This document shows, one piece after another, positions 1 through 7,750 of a stretch of DNA of 13,174 nt. Every line of letters starts with the position of its first letter. Positions within the stretch are counted from its first letter, which is position 1. Origin of the DNA: Sulfopaludibacter sp035551455 (GTDB taxonomy: Bacteria > Acidobacteriota > Terriglobia > Bryobacterales > Bryobacteraceae). The translations under genes and the position numbers were made by a program. Below the pieces are notes generated by a model. The model saw only the letters and a list, made by a program, of their open reading frames with translations, did not search any database and was not told the DNA's origin. The stretch spans positions 1-13,174 of the forward strand of contig DASZMZ010000055.1 in the NCBI GenBank assembly GCA_035551455.1, read 5' to 3'.

Positions 1-2340
1 CAGGCGTGGACGCGGCTCTCCTTGAAATTCGTGGCCAGCCGCGCGCAGGACTCCATCCTGCTGACCGCCGGCAGTGGCGGCGCCCTGCATGGGAAGGCAT
101 GGTTCGAAGGCGTCAGTCTCGACGAAGTTTCGTCGGACGGCGCATGGCCGTCGCGCGACGCCGTGCAGACGTTTGGACCCGCCTATCGCTACCCCTCGGG
201 CGGCTGGATCTACCTCCACATCGAGGGCGCGCCCTATGAACGCGGCTACCAACACGGCCACCTGATGGCCCGCGAAATCCCCGAGTACCTGGCGCGCTGC
301 GCCGCCGAGCTCAGCGGTAAGGACCATTGGGATTCCGACCGCACCACCGCGAATGCGCTCTTCCTCCGCGGCTTCGATCGCGAAATCATGGAAGAGATGC
401 GCGGCATTGCCGATGGCGCTTCCGACGCCGGAGCCACGTGGCGCGATCGGCGCATCGACCTGATGGACATCGTGGTGGCGAACGTTGCGGTCGAACTCGG
501 CGAGCTCTCCTCGGCCGTGAATTCCACCGCGACCGGCCTCGAAGGCCTGGGCTTCGAAAAGCCGGCCTATGCCACGCCCAAAAAGGATTCGCCGCTCGAC
601 CATTGCAGCGCCTTCGCCGCCACGGGACCGGCAACGCGCGATGGAAAAATGGTGATCGGCCACGTCACCTGGTGGCCCCTCACCTTCGCCGAGCAGACCA
701 ACGTGATGCTCGATATCAAGCCGGCCGCGGGACACCGCATGCTGATCCAGAGCTACCCCGGCGGCATCGAGAGCGGCACCGATTGGTATCAGAACGATGC
801 CGGCGTGATCCTCACCGAGACCACCATCAATCAGACGCCTTTCAATGCGCAGGGCACGCCGGTGGCTTTCCGCGCCCGCATGGCCATTCAGTACGGCGGC
901 AATATCGACGAGGTGGTGAAGCAGCTCGGCACCCGCAATAACGGACTCTACACCAACGAGTGGCTGATCGGCGACGCCAAGACCAATGAGATCGCCATGT
1001 ACGAACTGGGCACCAATAAAACCCGCCTGTGGCGCAGTTCGAAAAACGAGTGGTTCGGCGGCACGCCGGGCTTCTACTGGGGCAACAACAATCCCAAGGA
1101 TATCGACGTGCGCCTGGAGAATTTCCCGGACCCCAAGGCGGCCCCCGAGTACATTCCCTACTACCCCGCCCCGCGCGATCTTGCCTGGCTCGACCTCTAT
1201 CAGAGCCACAAGGGGAAGATCGACGAGCAGTTCGCGTTCCTCGCCTTCCGCAGCGCGCCGCTGGTGGCGTCGAGCACCATGGATGCCAAAGTGGTCACCG
1301 CCGATATGGCAAATCGACTGATGGTGTGGGCGGAAATCGGCCGGCCCAATCAGCGCGAATGGCTGCCGTCCAACGTCGGCTTCTCGGGCAATGCCGGGCT
1401 GTATCCGTCGGGGTACGTGCTGCTGCGGGGTGAGTCGAAGACCCCGGCCGCCGCCGCTCCGATTGCCGAGCCGGAGGTGAAGACCGCCGATAAGCCGTCC
1501 TATAGGGACCGCCTGTGGACGGGCTGGATGTTGCCGGCTTCGCAGAACGATACGTGGCTCGTCGCCGGGTCGGCCAACTATCGGCAGGTGCTGCTGAGCG
1601 ACGATGTGGAGAAGGCCATGAACGCGCAGCGCGCGCGCTATCGCAATCTGAAACTCGGTCCGCGGAACTGGATGACGGCGGTGCAGCTGGAGGAGGCCAA
1701 GGGCACGCTCTTCCTCGACGGCCTCCGGCGCAAGATGGGAGACGAGCCGTTCCTCAAGCTGATGAAAACGTACTACTCGCTGAACACCACCAAGACCGTG
1801 ACCGCCGAATCCTTCCTGTCGCAGGCCGGCGTGGCGTTCGACTTCACCGAACCGGGTCCGGGACCGGCATACCTGACCAGCGACATCTCGCGCCGCCTGG
1901 CTACTGCCGTGATCGTCTACGGCACGGTGCGCGAGGCGGGCGCCAATCGGTATGCGGCCGAACAGATGCAGTCGGCATTCCTCAATCGGTATGAGAGTCA
2001 GGTGCCGGTGTACAAGGATTTCGAGGTGTCGGACGAACTGCTGCGCCATCGCGATGTCGTGTTCGTCGGTCGTCCCGAGGCCAACTCGGCTCTGGCCGCT
2101 TGGGCGGGGAAACTCGGCACCGTGTTCGAGGGCGCGTCCTTCCAGTTGGATGGGCGGGTGCACGCTTCGGAGCGCGAGGCCCTCGTCGCAGCCGCGTCCA
2201 ACCCCTTCGATCCGGCTCACATGGTGCTGACGGTCGCGGGTAATGACGCCCTACGCACGGTGAAGGCCGCCCGCCTGCAGGCTCCCGCCGAATACGTCTA
2301 TTTGGACGATGGCGCGCCGCAGCGGACCGGGTTCCGGTAG
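1..2340 (+). CDS. C45/phospholipase-B-like Ntn hydrolase fused to an M1-peptidase-like C-terminal region (5' partial)
   Basis: The frame is open from base 1 without a credible start (first in-frame start-type codon is a TTG at 22), so the gene begins upstream and at least 780 residues are visible. The first ~45 residues read like the end of a beta-sandwich, sugar-binding-like module (GKAWFEGVSLDEV). A C45 / phospholipase-B-like Ntn-hydrolase domain follows at about 190-1440: it has the PYERGYQHG segment and the DHCSAF motif, whose Cys at 604-606 would be the autoprocessing nucleophile. An Ala/Pro-rich linker (about 1437-1500) leads to a helical stretch (about 1660-1840, EEAKGTLFLDGLRRKMGDEP) like the C-terminal part of M1 aminopeptidases, then an alpha/beta tail with DVVFVGRPEAN. 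No HExxH is visible; if the protein is an M1 fusion, the zinc site lies upstream of the window. Such enzymes cleave amides or acyl esters; the substrate cannot be told. Probably secreted or periplasmic, but the N-terminus is missing. The C45 call is fairly firm; the M1 relation is inference. Confidence 0.75.
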   Translation, partial: QAWTRLSLKFVASRAQDSILLTAGSGGALHGKAWFEGVSLDEVSSDGAWPSRDAVQTFGPAYRYPSGGWIYLHIEGAPYERGYQHGHLMAREIPEYLARCAAELSGKDHWDSDRTTANALFLRGFDREIMEEMRGIADGASDAGATWRDRRIDLMDIVVANVAVELGELSSAVNSTATGLEGLGFEKPAYATPKKDSPLDHCSAFAATGPATRDGKMVIGHVTWWPLTFAEQTNVMLDIKPAAGHRMLIQSYPGGIESGTDWYQNDAGVILTETTINQTPFNAQGTPVAFRARMAIQYGGNIDEVVKQLGTRNNGLYTNEWLIGDAKTNEIAMYELGTNKTRLWRSSKNEWFGGTPGFYWGNNNPKDIDVRLENFPDPKAAPEYIPYYPAPRDLAWLDLYQSHKGKIDEQFAFLAFRSAPLVASSTMDAKVVTADMANRLMVWAEIGRPNQREWLPSNVGFSGNAGLYPSGYVLLRGESKTPAAAAPIAEPEVKTADKPSYRDRLWTGWMLPASQNDTWLVAGSANYRQVLLSDDVEKAMNAQRARYRNLKLGPRNWMTAVQLEEAKGTLFLDGLRRKMGDEPFLKLMKTYYSLNTTKTVTAESFLSQAGVAFDFTEPGPGPAYLTSDISRRLATAVIVYGTVREAGANRYAAEQMQSAFLNRYESQVPVYKDFEVSDELLRHRDVVFVGRPEANSALAAWAGKLGTVFEGASFQLDGRVHASEREALVAAASNPFDPAHMVLTVAGNDALRTVKAARLQAPAEYVYLDDGAPQRTGFR

Positions 2341-2368
2341 CGCCAAACATAACACCACCTGAAAGAGG

Positions 2369-2397
2369 TTGTCTCTGATCGTTTCTGGTGCTAGGCT
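2369..2397 (+). promoter_or_regulatory. Candidate promoter of the phenylalanine hydroxylase gene
   Basis: TTGTCT (2369-2374) and TAGGCT (2392-2397) are separated by 17 bp and lie 20 bp before the ATG at 2418. They match the sigma-70 consensus at four and three of six positions, so this is a modest prediction. A strong Shine-Dalgarno GGGAGGG (2407-2413) follows, four bases before the ATG, and supports that start. Confidence 0.35.
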
Positions 2398-2417
2398 GAA
2401 ATCAGCGGGAGGGACAC

Positions 2418-3329
2418 ATGCCTCAAACTATTTCAGCCCCCGGGCTTACCACCGGGCATGCACCGTTTGTGGAAGAAGCCAGAAGCCGCGGCGACCTTTA
2501 TATTACACAGGCTTACGGCCTCTATACTGAGGAAAACCATGAAGCTTGGCGTCAGCTTTACCGCCGCATAAGGCCGCGTTGGGAGCAGTACGCCAACGAA
2601 CATTTCCTGCACGGAATCGAAGCGCTCGACCTGCCCAGCGACCGGATTCCGCGGCTGAGCGACATCAATCAGCGCCTGCAGCCGTTGACCGGCTTTCAGG
2701 CAAAACCCGTCAGCGGCTACGTCCCGGGCTTCCTGTTTTTCGACTGCCTGCGGCGCCGCGAGTTTCCCACTACCATCACCATCCGGCCGCTCGATCGCAT
2801 GGACTATCTGCCCGAACCCGACATTTTCCACGACGTGGCGGGCCACGTTCCCATGCACACCCAACGGGCCTTCGCCGACGTGCTGGTGCGGTTCGGCGAT
2901 TGCGCCCACACGGCGGTGGAAATGACGGCGTTGATCACCGACGAAGCCGAGCGCGCGCGGCGTCTGACCAACATCATCAAGGCCATGTCCCGCTTCTTCT
3001 GGTTCACGGTGGAGTTCGGCCTGATGCGCGGGAGTCGGGGAACGGTGGCCTACGGCAGCGGTCTGCTGAGTTCCTACGGCGAACTGCACCACGCCATCGA
3101 ATCTCCCGAAGTGCAGCGCTATCCGGTGCAAATGGAGTGGCTGATCAATCAGGCTGCCGAGATCGACCACTATCAGCCGCTGCTGTTTATCGTGGATTCC
3201 TTCGATCACCTCTTTGGCCTGGTCGACAACCTGGAAAAGTGGATGCGCGCAGGCAAGCTCAACGACGTCGCGCCGGGACTCCCGGAAGTCCACGAGAAGG
3301 ACCTCCGCAGCTTCATGGACGCGGCGTAG
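2418..3329 (+). CDS. phhA: Phenylalanine 4-hydroxylase (aromatic amino acid hydroxylase)
   Basis: A 303-residue cytoplasmic, non-heme-iron, tetrahydropterin-dependent monooxygenase that converts phenylalanine to tyrosine, the entry step of aerobic phenylalanine catabolism. The hallmark FHDVAGHVPMH carries two iron-ligand histidines (H138, H143) and WFTVEFG the third ligand (E199). The substrate-pocket RPLDRMDYLPEPD region precedes them. No N-terminal ACT regulatory domain is seen, so this is the single-domain bacterial form, close to the usual ~270-300 residues. Between H143 and E199 there are about 15 more residues than I recall in the Chromobacterium and human enzymes; this extra lies around residues 160-185. 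The ATG is chosen because GGGAGGG sits four bases upstream. No pterin-carbinolamine dehydratase or tyrosine-catabolism gene is adjacent. A tryptophan or tyrosine hydroxylase role is unlikely but cannot be excluded by eye. Confidence 0.93.
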   Translation: MPQTISAPGLTTGHAPFVEEARSRGDLYITQAYGLYTEENHEAWRQLYRRIRPRWEQYANEHFLHGIEALDLPSDRIPRLSDINQRLQPLTGFQAKPVSGYVPGFLFFDCLRRREFPTTITIRPLDRMDYLPEPDIFHDVAGHVPMHTQRAFADVLVRFGDCAHTAVEMTALITDEAERARRLTNIIKAMSRFFWFTVEFGLMRGSRGTVAYGSGLLSSYGELHHAIESPEVQRYPVQMEWLINQAAEIDHYQPLLFIVDSFDHLFGLVDNLEKWMRAGKLNDVAPGLPEVHEKDLRSFMDAA

Positions 3330-3366
3330 GCGCGGCGCAGCAAGGCTTCAGTGCGATGATGTAGAG

Positions 3367-3585
3367 ATGTGCCGGAGCATTAAGCTACTGAGGAGACCGG
3401 AGAGGGCGACCCCCGAGGAACTGAATGCCGCCGCCTTGCAGTTTGTGCGCAAGATCAGCGGCTTTCAGAAACCCTCGCAGGCGAATACGGAAGTCTTCCA
3501 GAAAGCCGTGGCCGATGTGGCGGAAGCCAGCCGACGGCTCCTGGAAGGATTAGTGATGCCCGGTCGAACGTCGCTGAAAAACTAA
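3367..3585 (+). CDS. DUF2277 family small protein
   Basis: A 72-residue protein starting MCRSIKLLR, followed by ATPEELNAAALQFVRKISGF and a helical tail ending LLEGLVMPG. This is the pattern of the uncharacterised DUF2277 family, usually 70-90 residues, starting MCRNIK and mostly helical. It has no signal peptide or membrane segment, so it is likely cytoplasmic; function unknown. The open frame extends up to 3214 inside the preceding gene, but the family N-terminus fixes the start at the ATG 3367. No clear Shine-Dalgarno precedes it. A TGc-GATGAT element (3352-3360) ends seven bases before the ATG and could be an extended -10 for a leaderless transcript, though readthrough from the hydroxylase 37 bp upstream is equally possible. 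Its TAA overlaps the convergent aldolase stop. Confidence 0.85.
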   Translation: MCRSIKLLRRPERATPEELNAAALQFVRKISGFQKPSQANTEVFQKAVADVAEASRRLLEGLVMPGRTSLKN

Positions 3586-4604
3586 ACTGCGACTGCTTCG
3601 TACTGCTTGGCCATCTCCGACAACGGAATCGGAGTATAGTCGCTGGCGTGTCCCGCCTGTCCGAATTGCGTCATGCGCAGCGCCACCACGTTCTTCATGG
3701 CTTCACGCGCCGGCTTCATGTAGCTGCGCGGATCGAACTCTTCCGGCTTCTCCATGAAGACCTTGCGAATCGCGCCCGTGATGGCCAGGCGATTGTCCGT
3801 ATCCACGTTGATCTTGCGGACGCCGTTCTTGATGCCGAGCTGAATTTCTTCCACCGGCACGCCCCACGTCGGCTTCAGTTTGCCGCCGTATTGATTGATG
3901 ATGTCCTGCAGGTCCTTCGGCACGCTGGAGGACCCGTGCATCACCAGATGGGTGTTCGGCAGACGCTTGTGAATCTCGATCAACCGCGCCATCTTCAGCG
4001 TTTCGCCCGTGGGCTTGCTGCTGAATTTGTAAGCTCCGTGGCTGGTGCCGATGGCGATTGCCAGGGCATCCAGACCCGTCTGCTTCACGAACTCCACAGC
4101 CTGCTCCGGATCCGTCAGGTGGCTCAAGCCGTCCAGCCCGGCGCCGTGTCCGTCTTCAATACCGCCCAGGCAGCCGATTTCGCCTTCCACGGTCACGCCT
4201 TTGGCATGCGCCAGTTCCACCACCTGCCGCGTCACGTCCACGTTGTACTCGAAACTCGACGGCGTTTTGCCATCCGCCATCAAAGATCCGTCCATCATCA
4301 CGCTGGTGAAACCCATCTCGATGGCGCTCTTGCACGTCTCCACCGAATTGCCGTGATCCAGATGCAAAACGGTGGGAATCTCCGGATAAATCTCCGTAGC
4401 GGCGATCATCAAATGGTACAGGAAACGATCCTGCGAATACGCGCGCGCACCGCGGCTCGCCTGGATAATCACCGGCGATTTGGTCTCGCGCGCCGCTTCC
4501 ATAATCGACTGAATCTGTTCCATGTTGTTGACGTTAAACGCGCCAACACCATATCCGCCTTTTGCAGCTTCGTCCAGCAATTGGCGCATCGACACTAATG
4601 GCAT
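3582..4604 (-). CDS. fba: Class II fructose-bisphosphate aldolase
   Basis: A 340-residue zinc-dependent cytosolic aldolase that reversibly cleaves fructose-1,6-bisphosphate into glyceraldehyde-3-phosphate and dihydroxyacetone phosphate in glycolysis and gluconeogenesis. It opens with a typical MPLVSMRQLLDEA and GVGAFNVNN. Metal and catalytic residues are visible: HLDHG (D83, H84), GEIG (E142), GTSHG (H189) and VMHGSSSVP (H223 and phosphate-binding serines). KINVDTD near residue 264 completes the phosphate site. The length and the TWGVPVEEIQ region resemble the Calvin-cycle-type (CbbA-like) class II subgroup more than E. coli FbaA, but no other Calvin-cycle gene is nearby. The ATG is supported by AAGGAG (4615-4620) ten bases upstream. 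It appears to be a single-gene unit; its TAG overlaps the TAA of the convergent DUF2277 gene. Confidence 0.96.
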   Translation of the reverse strand: MPLVSMRQLLDEAAKGGYGVGAFNVNNMEQIQSIMEAARETKSPVIIQASRGARAYSQDRFLYHLMIAATEIYPEIPTVLHLDHGNSVETCKSAIEMGFTSVMMDGSLMADGKTPSSFEYNVDVTRQVVELAHAKGVTVEGEIGCLGGIEDGHGAGLDGLSHLTDPEQAVEFVKQTGLDALAIAIGTSHGAYKFSSKPTGETLKMARLIEIHKRLPNTHLVMHGSSSVPKDLQDIINQYGGKLKPTWGVPVEEIQLGIKNGVRKINVDTDNRLAITGAIRKVFMEKPEEFDPRSYMKPAREAMKNVVALRMTQFGQAGHASDYTPIPLSEMAKQYEAVAV

Positions 4605-4614
4605 TTCTTAAGGG

Positions 4615-4620
4615 CTCCTT
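4615..4620 (-). promoter_or_regulatory. Ribosome binding site of fba
   Basis: AAGGAG on the minus strand lies ten bases before the ATG at 4604-4602 and decides that start. Upstream, on the same strand, I could not find a convincing -35/-10 pair; a weak TTGAGG, 16 bp, TACTTT arrangement exists but is not worth calling. Confidence 0.6.
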
Positions 4621-4757
4621 GTTGAGAAAAGTACCTTGGGATCGTTAATCCTCAAGCTATCACCATTGCCGGAAAAGCCGCAACTTGCGACGCCTTGCTT
4701 ACGAGTACGCCAAGCAGGGCCGCGACCGTAGGAAGCGTCAGAATTGGGTGACATTCC

Positions 4758-4995
4758 GTGACGTACCTGATTACCTTTGCATCTAGCTCCGTTGACCCCG
4801 CGCACAGTGTGCATACGGTGGTAGAAGCCGAGGATCCTCCGGAACTGGTCATGAGCGATTTTAAGGCTTATGCCAGTCGTCGTCTGAACCAGATAAGGTT
4901 GGATGAACCCGAGCTGGAAACCGCAGCATGTCTCGGCGGCGATGTAGTACGTAGTCGCCGAGCAAGGTGATGTCATGAGCGTGTATGCGGCAACG
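4758..4995 (+). pseudogene. Decayed small transposase (REP-associated / IS200-like type), internally deleted and frameshifted
   Basis: The 475 bp between fba and the ABC genes contains no intact gene, but this part translates to pieces of a transposase family common in acidobacterial genomes. The frame starting at GTG 4758 gives MTYLITFA, then jumps to HSVHTVVEAEDPPE and VMSDFKAYASRRLN, a conserved block that in intact members lies well over 100 residues from the N-terminus. After LDEPELE the match shifts to another frame: YVVAEQGDVMSVYA (4948-4989), which corresponds to the family's usual C-terminus, directly after an in-frame TAG (4945-4947). The block between (usually RHGSTRxLW) is mostly gone. 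The His-x-His motif of these tyrosine transposases appears as SVH, so the first His is misaligned or lost. The element therefore carries at least one large internal deletion, a frameshift and a stop. No terminal repeats are recognisable. Family assignment is from memory of motifs. Confidence 0.65.
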
Positions 4996-5066
4996 CTCCT
5001 TTACAGTCGCGGCTCCGATTGGAATCCACGCCGTTCCGCTTTCGTGTCGCGCACCCAGTCTTTCCC

Positions 5067-5072
5067 TATACT
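5067..5072 (+). promoter_or_regulatory. -10 element (TATACT) of the ABC exporter operon
   Basis: TATACT matches five of six consensus positions and ends eight bases before the GTG at 5080, so transcription should begin at or one base before the start codon. No Shine-Dalgarno fits between. No convincing -35 is seen 16-18 bp upstream. Confidence 0.5.
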
Positions 5073-5079
5073 AGAAATA

Positions 5080-5998
<919 letters not shown>

Positions 5999-6006
<8 letters not shown>

Positions 6007-7024
6007 CAATCCGCTGGTACAACTCACCCTGGTCCGATTCCGCGAATTCATCCGCGAACCGGAAGCCATTTTCTGGGTCTTCATTTTCCCCATCCTCCTG
6101 GCCGCCGGACTCGGCATCGCCTTCCGCAATCGTCCGCCGGAGGTCTTGAAGATCGCCGCCGTCACACCCGAACTCACCCGCGCCCTGCGCCAGGAAAAGC
6201 TCCTCGACGTGCAACAGGATTCAGACCAAGCCGCCCTCGACGCGTTGCGCAATGGCAAGGTCGCTCTCGTGGTCGAAGCCGGCCCAGGCGGCGCAGCCGT
6301 CTACCGTTACGACGATACGAACCCCGAAGCTCGCACCGCCCGCATGCTGGCCGATCGCGCCATTCAGCGGGCCGCCGGACGCGTGGACCCGGTCCAGTCC
6401 GCCGACCGGTTCATGCGCGAGCCCGGCTCCCGCTATATCGACTTCCTGATTCCCGGTCTCCTCGGCATGAATCTGATGGGCAGCGCCATCTGGGGCATGG
6501 GCTTCGCCATCGTGGACGCGCGCCGCAAGAAACTCATCAAGCGCCTGGTGGCCACGCCCATGCCCAAGCATTACTACCTGCTCTCGTTCGTGCTTTCGCG
6601 CCTGGTGCTGCTGGTGGCGGAAGTGGGGGTGGTGCTCGGTTTCGGCGCGCTGGTTTTCGGAGTCCCCGTGCGCGGCTCCCTCGCAGCGCTCGTGCTGCTG
6701 TGCTTCCTGGGCTCGCTTTCGTTCAGCGCTCTCGGCCTCCTGATCGCATCCCGCGCCCAGACCATCGAAGCCGCGTCCGGCCTCATGAACTGCATCATGA
6801 TGCCCATGTGGATCGTCTCCGGCGTCTTCTTCTCGGCCCAGCGATTCCCCGAAGCCGTGCAGCCGCTCATCAAAGCGCTGCCCCTCACCGCAGCCATCGA
6901 CGCCCTCCGCGCCAACATGCTGCAAGGCGCAGGCCTCGGCCAACTCGCCCCGCAAATGGCGGTGTTATCTTCCTGGCTGGTTGTCTGCTTTATAGTCGCC
7001 CTGAAGCTCTTCCGCTGGAGGTAG
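5999..7024 (+). CDS. ABC-2 type transporter permease
   Basis: A 341-residue inner-membrane protein, partner of the ATPase just upstream. One membrane segment near residues 22-42 (FWVFIFPILLAAGLGIAF) is followed by an extracytoplasmic domain of about 115 residues. Five hydrophobic segments come after: around YIDFLIPGLLGMN, FVLSRLVLLVAEVGVV, ALVLLCFLGSLSFSALG, MMPMWIVSGVFF and SSWLVVCFIVALKLF. This is the usual six-segment ABC-2 layout with the large loop after the first helix; IVSGVFF followed by P and the ALPLTAAIDALR block are typical family motifs. The ATG at 5999 overlaps the ATPase stop by eight bases. Probable role: export of a drug, lipid or glycan; which one is not shown. The stop lies only six bases from the stop of the convergent GH97-domain gene, leaving no room for a separate terminator. 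Confidence 0.93.
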
Positions 7025-7030
7025 GGCCCG

Positions 7031-7750
7031 TCACCGGTCCGAAATTGCCACCGGGTGAAGAGCTGATTCTCTACTCGCCGCGAAGGTCAAAACGCGCCAG
7101 GGACACGTCAGCGGCGTGCGTCCTTCGAAGGCGATGAGCGGGTGCGCTGTGCCCCGCTCCAGGTGCGCGGCCAGGACGCTGCCGGATGTGTGTACCAGAG
7201 ACATCAGCGGAAATCCGGCGCGCGGAATTTCAGAAATCCCAATCCAGCCGCCGCCGCTTGGTATCGCCGCGGGCAGCTTGAGACTCGCAGGCGCAGCCCC
7301 GATATCGAACTCCGTCAACTCGTCTTCGATCAGGATCTCGACGAGCGCGGTGGAGCGCGGAATCACGTAGCGGAAGGCCACCGCATCGTCCCACACGCGG
7401 ACCTCCACCGTGAGCATTCGTCCGATGGAGCCGTTCTGCATGTACTCCGCCACCAGCGTCCGATAGGCTCCCGTCTCCTTGCCCGCATGGGACGAGATCA
7501 GCCCGTCATTCTCGCCGAGCATCGGCTCCTGGTCATGAATGTTGAGTCCCAGAAAGGAGGTCTTCACCGCTTCCCGGCCGTGATACCAGACCTGATAGGC
7601 AAGCTGCGGCAATCCGCCGCTGCCGGGCTGCGAAATGAACAGACGGAATTCCAGTTGACCGTTCGGCGAAACCAGCCGGCGCTCATCCTGCGCGACGCCA
7701 TTCCCCGCGCACAAAACGAGCGCCAGCAGTCCCCAACGTCTTACGCCCAA
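7031..7750 (-). CDS. Stand-alone GH97 N-terminal domain protein, secreted
   Basis: A 239-residue protein with a signal peptide (GLLALVLCAGNGVAQ, cleavage probably after AQ) followed by RRLVSPNGQLEFRL, LAYQVWYHG, SFLGLNIHDQEP and VRVWDDAVAFRYVIP. These are the markers of the GH97 N-terminal beta-sandwich found in front of the TIM barrel in family 97 alpha-glucosidases and alpha-galactosidases. The barrel is absent: the gene stops after WRVLTFAASRESALHPVAISDR-like residues, at about the length of the N-domain alone, so no glycosidase activity is expected. The start is a TTG at 7750, the only start-type codon that keeps the signal peptide. It overlaps the preceding gene's end by ten bases (7741-7750), implying coupled translation. 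No Shine-Dalgarno is clear. It may bind sugar or be a truncation product; I cannot decide. Confidence 0.75.
   Translation of the reverse strand: MGVRRWGLLALVLCAGNGVAQDERRLVSPNGQLEFRLFISQPGSGGLPQLAYQVWYHGREAVKTSFLGLNIHDQEPMLGENDGLISSHAGKETGAYRTLVAEYMQNGSIGRMLTVEVRVWDDAVAFRYVIPRSTALVEILIEDELTEFDIGAAPASLKLPAAIPSGGGWIGISEIPRAGFPLMSLVHTSGSVLAAHLERGTAHPLIAFEGRTPLTCPWRVLTFAASRESALHPVAISDR

Noticed and set aside
2351..2374. Possible terminator after the C45 gene (ACCT/AGGT arms)
   Set aside because: Stem of only four pairs and no T-run; it overlaps the candidate -35 of phhA.
2433..3293. Minus-strand open frame of 286 codons opposite phhA
   Set aside because: Antisense shadow of the hydroxylase, no recognisable domain.
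3648..4598. Plus-strand open frame of 316 codons opposite fba
   Set aside because: Mirror of the aldolase reading frame, His/Arg-rich, no motif.
4693..4718. Imperfect hairpin CCTTGCTT / AAGCAGG upstream of fba
   Set aside because: Seven pairs with a bulge and an 11-base loop, no T-tract and no riboswitch-like core; not above chance in this composition.
4608..4976. Minus-strand open frame of 122 codons in the fba-ABC gap
   Set aside because: No family resemblance, and the plus strand here carries the transposase remnant.
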